This document shows positions 43,887 through 48,975 of a stretch of 48,975 nt of DNA, piece after piece. Origin of the DNA: CAYFPO01 sp964345035 (GTDB taxonomy: Bacteria > Fidelibacterota > Marinisomatia > SCGC-AAA003-L08 > GCA-002704045); the NCBI GenBank assembly GCA_964345035.1, contig CAYFPO010000013.1, forward strand, positions 1-48,975. Reading direction: 5' to 3'. The position numbers were made by a program, and so were the translations under genes. Numbering within the stretch: position 1 is the stretch's first letter; every line of letters begins with the position of its first letter. The notes under the pieces were generated by a model. It searched no databases, had not been told where the DNA came from, and worked only from the letters and a program-made list of their open reading frames with translations.

Positions 43887-44502
43887 TGATGACTTCAGAA
43901 ATTTTATGAATATATTCCAAACTGATTTTGTGTCCGCCATTATACTCAAACAATTCCACATTTGCATTTTGAGAATTCAACAAATTGTAAATTTTTCTGG
44001 AATATTCAATATCAACGATTTCATCTTTCCTGCCATGCCCAATAATTATGGGTGTATTTTTTTGGGAAGTATTAAACCGTGGTTTATCTAAATCTGAATC
44101 TCTGAAAAAACCTGCAATGGGAAATATTCCACCTAAAGGATCATCAAGATGAAGTGCGAATTCATAACAGATGATAGCGCCCTGGGAAAACCCAATTACA
44201 TAAACATTTTTTGAAGAGAAGTTAGAAAAAACTTCAATTTGAAAAAAATCTGTCAGCATTCGATTGGGTTCATCTATTTCCCATTCTCCGGGTGATTTTT
44301 CATAAGACCAGGATTTTGAGTTCGGGTTTCCATCCAGGAGATATGGTGCTTCGGGGAAGTACCATTGAACATTATCTAATTTCAACAATCCTGATAAAAA
44401 TTGAAAACTGGTTCGATTACCTTTCCATCCGTGAATACAGACTATGGCTTTTGTTGGATTTTCTCCTATAGATTGAGTATTGTATTGGATTTTCTGTGTC
44501 AT
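43876..44502 (-). CDS. Alpha/beta hydrolase (carboxylesterase/phospholipase-like)
   Basis: A 208-residue cytoplasmic hydrolase. The oxyanion region is IVCIHGWKGNRTSF, the nucleophile elbow GFSQGAIICYEFAL, the acid GHGRKDEIVDIEYS, and the catalytic His in YNGGHKISLEYI. The order and spacing match the YpfH/carboxylesterase type 2 group. Its end overlaps the GMC gene by 11 nt, so it is the first gene of a three-gene unit with the GMC oxidoreductase and aldehyde dehydrogenase, perhaps for breakdown of an ester or lipid. The substrate cannot be named. Confidence 0.88.
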   Translation of the reverse strand: MTQKIQYNTQSIGENPTKAIVCIHGWKGNRTSFQFLSGLLKLDNVQWYFPEAPYLLDGNPNSKSWSYEKSPGEWEIDEPNRMLTDFFQIEVFSNFSSKNVYVIGFSQGAIICYEFALHLDDPLGGIFPIAGFFRDSDLDKPRFNTSQKNTPIIIGHGRKDEIVDIEYSRKIYNLLNSQNANVELFEYNGGHKISLEYIHKISEVINGS

Positions 44503-44682
44503 TATTGAGTATGAAATTTAAAAAAAAGTATTATAGCGTCATAAAAAAATTTTCAATGATTATAATTCAGATTTATTTTGATACTTCATCCAATTAAAAT
44601 TTGGTAAATTCTACCCCTTATTTTGATGCTGATTCAGCTAAAATCCAATTGAAAACCCATATTTACAACAGGAGATAGGTTT

Positions 44683-45807
44683 ATGATTATCGGGATACCC
44701 AGAGAAATCCGAGATGGTGAAACTCGTGTAGCACTATTACCGCCTGAGATTAAGCGCATCCAATCAGAAAAAATTGTATTCCAAATGGAAACTAATTGCG
44801 GAATTGGTGCATTTATTTCTGATTCAGAATATGTATCGGCAGGTGTAAAAATTGTAGATGATGTTTATCAAAATTCCGATGTGATACTAAAAATCAATCC
44901 ACCAGCTGATGGTGAACTCACCAAAATACAGAACAATTCCATTCTCATCTCCCTCCTGGATCCATTTATCAATCACAGCACAGTACGAACACTTGCGGAA
45001 AAAAATATTACTGCATTCTGTTTGGAATTAATCCCCAGAACTACCTATGCTCAATCCATGGATGTATTGAGTTCACAGGCAACTGTATCGGGATACAGAA
45101 CTGTATTGAATGCAGCCAATCATTTAGGAAAATTCTTCCCTATGTTGATGACACCCGCCGGAACTATCAAACCATCAACTGTGTTGGTGCTGGGTGCAGG
45201 AGTAGCGGGATTGCAGGCGATTGCAACCGCCAGCCGGCTGGGAGCAAAAGTGGAAGCATTCGATGTGCGACCTGCAGCACGAGAACAGGTTGAATCCCTG
45301 GGTGCAAAATTCTTATATATGGATCTGGATGAATCCGCAGAAACTGAAAGTGGATATGCAATTGAAATGGATGAAGAATTTATCCGAAAAGAAATGGAAT
45401 TGCTACATGAGGCGTCAAAACGGGTGGATGTGATCATTTCCACAGCACTGATATTTGGGAAAAAAGCTCCTATCCTTATTAAGGATTATATGGTAAAAGA
45501 TATGCATCCCGGTTCATGCATCATTGATATGGCAGCGGAAAATGGCGGGAACTGTGAATTAACGGAGCCTGGAAACGTAATAAATAAACACGGTGTCATT
45601 ATTGATGGAACCACTAATCTGCCTGCCCAGGCTCCTGTACACGCAAGTCAGATGTTTTCAAAAAATTTAGCTAAACTGTTAACAGATATTATAAAAGATG
45701 GAACCATTCAGGTAGATTTTGAAAATGAAATTACCAAAGGATGCGTTGTAACCAATAAGGGAGAAATCGTGCATCCTTTGACTAAAAAAATTATACAGGG
45801 AGATTAA
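44683..45807 (+). CDS. pntAA: NAD(P) transhydrogenase subunit alpha part 1 (NAD-binding)
   Basis: A 374-residue soluble NAD(H)-binding domain of proton-translocating transhydrogenase, which uses the proton gradient to drive NADPH formation. Its motifs are IGIPREIRDGETRVALLPPE, EKNITAFCLELIPRTTYAQSMD, the Rossmann stretch VLVLGAGVAGLQAIATASRL, VEAFDVRPAAREQVES and SCIIDMAAENGGNCELTEPG. The split-subunit form ends before the membrane helices, which are encoded by the next gene. CAGGAGA is 9 nt before the ATG. The stop overlaps the next start by one base. Confidence 0.96.
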   Translation: MIIGIPREIRDGETRVALLPPEIKRIQSEKIVFQMETNCGIGAFISDSEYVSAGVKIVDDVYQNSDVILKINPPADGELTKIQNNSILISLLDPFINHSTVRTLAEKNITAFCLELIPRTTYAQSMDVLSSQATVSGYRTVLNAANHLGKFFPMLMTPAGTIKPSTVLVLGAGVAGLQAIATASRLGAKVEAFDVRPAAREQVESLGAKFLYMDLDESAETESGYAIEMDEEFIRKEMELLHEASKRVDVIISTALIFGKKAPILIKDYMVKDMHPGSCIIDMAAENGGNCELTEPGNVINKHGVIIDGTTNLPAQAPVHASQMFSKNLAKLLTDIIKDGTIQVDFENEITKGCVVTNKGEIVHPLTKKIIQGD

Positions 45808-46091
45808 TGTATATGGATATGATCATACTTTTATTTATTGCAGTACTCGCAACATTTGCGGGTGCGGAACTCATAGGAAAAATTCCACCTCAATTGCATA
45901 CGCCGCTGATGTCCGGCTCCAATGCAATTTCCGGGATTGCAATAGTGGGTGCATTGCTGGCAGTCGGGGAAAGCGGTGGTAATGAATTACTTACAATCAT
46001 TGGTACGGTGGCCATCGTTTTTGCTACCATCAATGTGGTAGGAGGATATCTGGTAACGGACCGAATGCTGAAAATGTTTAAAAAGAAATAA
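45807..46091 (+). CDS. pntAB: NAD(P) transhydrogenase subunit alpha part 2 (membrane)
   Basis: A 94-residue integral membrane subunit with three hydrophobic segments. The signature GAELIGKIPPQLHTPLMSGSNAISG spans the first loop, then IAIVGALLAVGE, and IIGTVAIVFATINVVGGYLVTDRML. It contributes the first helices of the transhydrogenase proton channel. It lies between pntAA (1-nt overlap, TAATG) and pntB (9-nt gap). Confidence 0.95.
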   Translation: MYMDMIILLFIAVLATFAGAELIGKIPPQLHTPLMSGSNAISGIAIVGALLAVGESGGNELLTIIGTVAIVFATINVVGGYLVTDRMLKMFKKK

Positions 46092-46100
46092 GGAAATTCT

Positions 46101-47486
46101 GTGAAAGAAAGTTTAATACTCATTGCATATTTAATTTCATCAGTACTTTTTATATTGGCAATTAAACGATTGGGAAAAGTGAATACTGCCCGTCAGGGAA
46201 ATCTGCTATCTTCTGTCGGAATGCTGATTGCAATTGTTGCAACTTTGGTAAAAATGGAAACATTTGATCCCAAATTTATTATTATTGGAATTGTCATTGG
46301 TACGATAATCGGAACATTTTCAGCCCTGAAAGTTGCAATGACAGCAATGCCGGAAATGGTTGCGGTTTTTAATGGATTCGGTGGAGGTGCATCTGCGTTG
46401 GTTGCAACGGCAGAATTCATAAAGGTAGGGAATACCTCAGACACCACCACCTTAGTCATTGTGATGCTGGCTGTGATTATAGGATCTGTAACATTTACCG
46501 GCAGTTTCATAGCATTTGGTAAACTCAAGGGGTTAGTTTCCGGTCAGCCGGTTACATATCCGGGACAGAATATACTAAACGGTTTAATTCTCATTGGAGT
46601 GGTAGTTGCAAGCTATTTTACAGTCACCATTCCAACAGAATTGAATTATTTTTATTTGGTAATTGGTATTGGACTGGTTTTGGGGGTGCTGTCAGTGATA
46701 CCAATTGGCGGTGCAGATATGCCGGTGGTCATTTCTTTGCTGAATTCATATTCGGGGATTGCTGCTGCCGCCGCCGGATTTGTTTTACAGAACCATGCAC
46801 TAATTGTGAGTGGATGTCTGGTGGGTGCATCGGGACTTTTCTTAACCAATATTATGTGTAAAGGGATGAACCGATCTTTGGGAAATGTACTGTTCAGCGC
46901 ATTTGGAAAAGTAGATGAATCGTCCGGTGGTACACCCAAAACCTCTACCGGAGTTACCGTAAAAGAAATGAGTCCGGAAAACGCTGCCTGGACTATGCAG
47001 TCAGCGGGATCTGTGATCATAGTCCCGGGGTATGGGATGGCGGTTGCACAAGCACAGCATGAAGTCCGTAAATTTGCTGACGAGCTTGAAAATTCCGGAG
47101 TGAATGTACGGTTTGCCATACATCCGGTAGCAGGACGGATGCCCGGACATATGAATGTGCTTCTTGCAGAAGCCAATGTTCCTTATGACAAACTTTTTGA
47201 TATGGATGATGTCAATGATGAATTCGATTCGACGGATGTCGCCCTCATTATTGGGGCTAATGATGTGGTAAATCCAGCAGCAAGGCATGATGAATCCAGC
47301 CCCATATATGGTATGCCCATACTGAATGTGGATTATGCCAAAACGACCTTCGTTTTGAAACGGTCTATGAATCCGGGGTTTGCAGGGATTGGGAATGAAC
47401 TATTTGGTTATGAAAACAACTACATGGTCTTTGGGGATGCAAAAGCAACAATGACTCAGTTTATCGAAACCCTGAAAGAATCTTAG
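46101..47486 (+). CDS. pntB: NAD(P) transhydrogenase subunit beta
   Basis: A 461-residue subunit with about nine membrane segments in the first 60 percent, then the NADP-binding domain. Signatures: TAMPEMVAVFNGFGGGASAL, GADMPVVISLLNSYSGIAAA, IVPGYGMAVAQAQHEVR, IHPVAGRMPGHMNVLLAEA, IGANDVVNPAARHDESSPI, and KRSMNPGFAGIGNELF. The start is GTG 46101, preceded by AAGGAAA. Supplies NADPH; the adjacent reductase gene could be one consumer. Its TAG overlaps the Shine-Dalgarno sequence of the next gene. Confidence 0.96.
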   Translation: MKESLILIAYLISSVLFILAIKRLGKVNTARQGNLLSSVGMLIAIVATLVKMETFDPKFIIIGIVIGTIIGTFSALKVAMTAMPEMVAVFNGFGGGASALVATAEFIKVGNTSDTTTLVIVMLAVIIGSVTFTGSFIAFGKLKGLVSGQPVTYPGQNILNGLILIGVVVASYFTVTIPTELNYFYLVIGIGLVLGVLSVIPIGGADMPVVISLLNSYSGIAAAAAGFVLQNHALIVSGCLVGASGLFLTNIMCKGMNRSLGNVLFSAFGKVDESSGGTPKTSTGVTVKEMSPENAAWTMQSAGSVIIVPGYGMAVAQAQHEVRKFADELENSGVNVRFAIHPVAGRMPGHMNVLLAEANVPYDKLFDMDDVNDEFDSTDVALIIGANDVVNPAARHDESSPIYGMPILNVDYAKTTFVLKRSMNPGFAGIGNELFGYENNYMVFGDAKATMTQFIETLKES

Positions 47487-47489
47487 AGG
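47485..47489 (+). promoter_or_regulatory. Shine-Dalgarno sequence that argues for an ACG start of the VAT-1-like gene
   Basis: AGAGG overlaps the pntB stop codon and lies 5 nt before ACG 47495. The first conventional start in this frame is GTG 47582, which would remove 29 residues of the conserved N-terminus. The 5-nt spacing equals that seen before well-supported starts such as 264. Confidence 0.45.
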
Positions 47490-47494
47490 TTTTT

Positions 47495-48514
47495 ACGCGG
47501 GCATACAAACTCAAAAAGCACGGACCACCTGAAACTTTAACATTATCCCATATTCCTGAACCGGTAATCAATCCCGGTGAAGTGAAGATCCGTGTAGAAC
47601 GGATCGGCCTTAATTACGCAGAGATTCAATCCAGAAAAGGGCTCTATGGGTGGGCTCCCAAACTTCCATACATTTTGGGTATGGAGGCTTATGGTGAAAT
47701 TATTGAAACTTCACCTGAAATTACAGAAAACAGAATTGGTGAAAAGGTAATTGTAGGGACTCAGTACGGGAGTTATGCAGAAATAATCACCGTTTCCCAG
47801 CAGCAAGCACTGCCGATATTACCGGATTTTTCTCCCGATGAAAATGCAGCTTTTGCGGTTAATTATCTTACTGCTTGGGTAGCATTAATGAAAATGGCTC
47901 GACTCCAGCCAACAGATAGGGTGTTGATCCAGGCGGCTGGTGGCGGTGTTGGTACGGCTGCAGTACAGATTGCAAAAGCTTATGGATGCACTGTGTATGG
48001 AACTGCAAGCAGTGATGATAAGATTGAACTTATGAGATCACTTGATGTAGATATCCCCATTAATTACAAAACCGATGATTTTGCAGAAGTAATTCGAAAC
48101 ACAACAGATGGTGCCGGAGTGGATGTTGTATTGGAAGTTGTGGGAGGTGAGGTATTCCGGAAAAGCAGAAGACTGCTGAATCCATTCGGGAGGATTGTGG
48201 TAGCCGGATTTGCCATGCTGAACCTGAATAAATGGAATCCCCTTTCATGGTGGAATACCTGGAAAGCTATTCCCAAAGCATCGGTATCCAGTCTGGGAGA
48301 ATCATCCACAGGATTGATGGCAACCCATCTGGGGTATCTTTTGAAAGATCCTAAATTAATGGCAACCACCTGGAGCGAACTCACACAATTTGTAAAAACC
48401 CATTCTTTTAAACCAATTGTGGGGCATACATTTACTTTTGAAGATTTACCGAAAGCCCATAGATTAATGGAGTCCAGGAAAAGTCACGGAAAGATTGTGA
48501 TTACACTGAACTAA
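47495..48514 (+). CDS. VAT-1/quinone-oxidoreductase-like medium-chain reductase, apparent ACG start
   Basis: A zinc-independent MDR-superfamily oxidoreductase using NADPH. From 47495 it reads (M)RAYKLKKHGPPETL, then PVINPGEVKIRVERIGLNYA, a complete MDR N-terminus of about 339 residues in total; from GTG 47582 it would have only 310 and start inside the first strand. Further motifs are LPYILGMEAYGE, AVNYLTAWVALMKMARLQP and the cofactor loop QAAGGGVGTAAVQIAKAYG. The segment with WNPLSWWNTWKAIPKAS and ATHLGYLLKDP closely resembles animal VAT-1. Substrate is probably a quinone or enone. It is translationally linked to pntB upstream and overlaps the next ATG by 1 nt. Confidence 0.88.
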   Translation, partial: TRAYKLKKHGPPETLTLSHIPEPVINPGEVKIRVERIGLNYAEIQSRKGLYGWAPKLPYILGMEAYGEIIETSPEITENRIGEKVIVGTQYGSYAEIITVSQQQALPILPDFSPDENAAFAVNYLTAWVALMKMARLQPTDRVLIQAAGGGVGTAAVQIAKAYGCTVYGTASSDDKIELMRSLDVDIPINYKTDDFAEVIRNTTDGAGVDVVLEVVGGEVFRKSRRLLNPFGRIVVAGFAMLNLNKWNPLSWWNTWKAIPKASVSSLGESSTGLMATHLGYLLKDPKLMATTWSELTQFVKTHSFKPIVGHTFTFEDLPKAHRLMESRKSHGKIVITLN

Positions 48515-48876
48515 TGGCTGAAAAAGGATCCATACCGATTCCGGAAACCGATGAGGAATTATTAACTCAATGTAAAGTTGAGACATTCCGATCCGGCGGG
48601 AAAGGCGGACAGCACGCGAATAAAACGGAAAGTGCCGTCCGTCTGACTCATCTGCCATCGGGAATTCAAGTTACCTGCCAGGATGAACGCAGTCAATATC
48701 AGAACAAAATGAAATGCCTGAAAGAACTCCGGCAACGGATTGAAAAATTGAATTATCGTCCACCAAAAAGAATTCCCACTAAATCTCCCAAATCCGCAGA
48801 TGAAAAACGGCTGGAACAGAAAAAAATCCAATCCAAAAAGAAAAAATTAAGGCAAAAACCGGAAATTGGTGATTAG
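48514..48876 (+). CDS. RF-1-domain ribosome rescue factor (ArfB/C12orf65-like)
   Basis: A 120-residue protein containing only the peptidyl-tRNA hydrolase domain of class I release factors, with the catalytic GGQ in FRSGGKGGQHANKTESAVRL. THLPSGIQVTCQDERSQYQNK follows, then a long basic tail (EQKKIQSKKKKLRQK). Proteins of this type lack codon-recognition domains and free ribosomes stalled without a stop codon; the basic tail probably enters the empty mRNA channel. The tail and RSQ..NK resemble ArfB and C12orf65. TAATG overlap with the preceding reductase gene. Confidence 0.88.
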   Translation: MAEKGSIPIPETDEELLTQCKVETFRSGGKGGQHANKTESAVRLTHLPSGIQVTCQDERSQYQNKMKCLKELRQRIEKLNYRPPKRIPTKSPKSADEKRLEQKKIQSKKKKLRQKPEIGD

Positions 48877-48975
48877 TAAGAAATTTATTAATAGAAACAA
48901 AGTGGAGATTGATGAAAAGTTGAAAGAGGTTTTTTATTGGAATTTGTTAGGTAATTAGCTTTTATGACTAAACAT

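Noticed and set aside
43887..43967. Longer GMC oxidoreductase N-terminus
   Set aside because: The 27 added residues lie within the hydrolase gene and precede a normal FAD-binding N-terminus that starts at ATG 43886.
48877..48975. Possible start of a further gene (ATG at 48964) at the window end
   Set aside because: Only four codons are visible and there is no clear Shine-Dalgarno sequence; too little to call.
1..48975. CRISPR array, tRNA or rRNA genes, insertion sequences, prophage
   Set aside because: No regularly spaced repeats, no cloverleaf-like segments, and no transposase, integrase or phage structural frames were recognised in either strand.

Overview
The window looks like an AT-rich chromosome segment from an FCB-group bacterium, most likely the Marinimicrobia (SAR406/Neomarinimicrobiota) or a close relative. 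This is inferred from large secreted proteins with Asp/Cys-rich repeats and type IX secretion (T9SS) C-terminal sorting domains of the 'PNPFNP...IYDITGRE...G.Y...WNG' kind, dockerin-like and cohesin-like modules, and outer-membrane proteins without lipoprotein signals. Oxygen-dependent haem enzymes (HemF, HemY-type) suggest aerobic or microaerobic life.

Layout. Positions 1-6922: the tail of one T9SS cargo, then two large related T9SS cargo proteins, closed by a strong terminator. 6955-8450: a truncated secreted-protein fragment and rmuC, which appears to use a non-canonical start. 8587-14544: a tightly packed three-gene unit (secreted protein, FecR/DUF5666-repeat protein, outer-membrane barrel). 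14574-16633 (minus): MATE transporter and a uracil-DNA-glycosylase-like protein. 16749-20336: C25 (gingipain-like) protease homologue with a dockerin. 20337-25147 (minus): Mpo1-like protein, homoserine kinase, SLOG/molybdenum-carrier-like protein and a two-domain M16 peptidase; a perfect 30-bp palindrome lies in between.

25355-30614 is an assimilatory sulfur operon: sulfite reductase, a conserved unknown, APS/PAPS reductase and CysG-type sirohaem synthase. In front of it is a 34-codon open frame with seven cysteine codons in eight (CCCCACCC), followed by a Rho-independent terminator and by a segment able to pair with the terminator loop. This has the architecture of a cysteine-responsive transcription attenuator and is the most notable finding in the window.

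30707-40770: a TetR regulator and the complete C5 haem pathway (hemA, C, D, E, F, H, Y, B, L), nearly all overlapping or 1 nt apart. It shares uroporphyrinogen III with the sirohaem step just upstream, so the region couples sulfur assimilation and tetrapyrrole supply. 40751-44502 (minus): aldehyde dehydrogenase, GMC oxidoreductase and an alpha/beta hydrolase. 44683-48876: three-subunit proton-translocating transhydrogenase, a VAT-1-like reductase (apparent ACG start) and an RF-1-domain ribosome-rescue factor.

No rRNA, tRNA, CRISPR array, insertion sequence or prophage gene was recognised.
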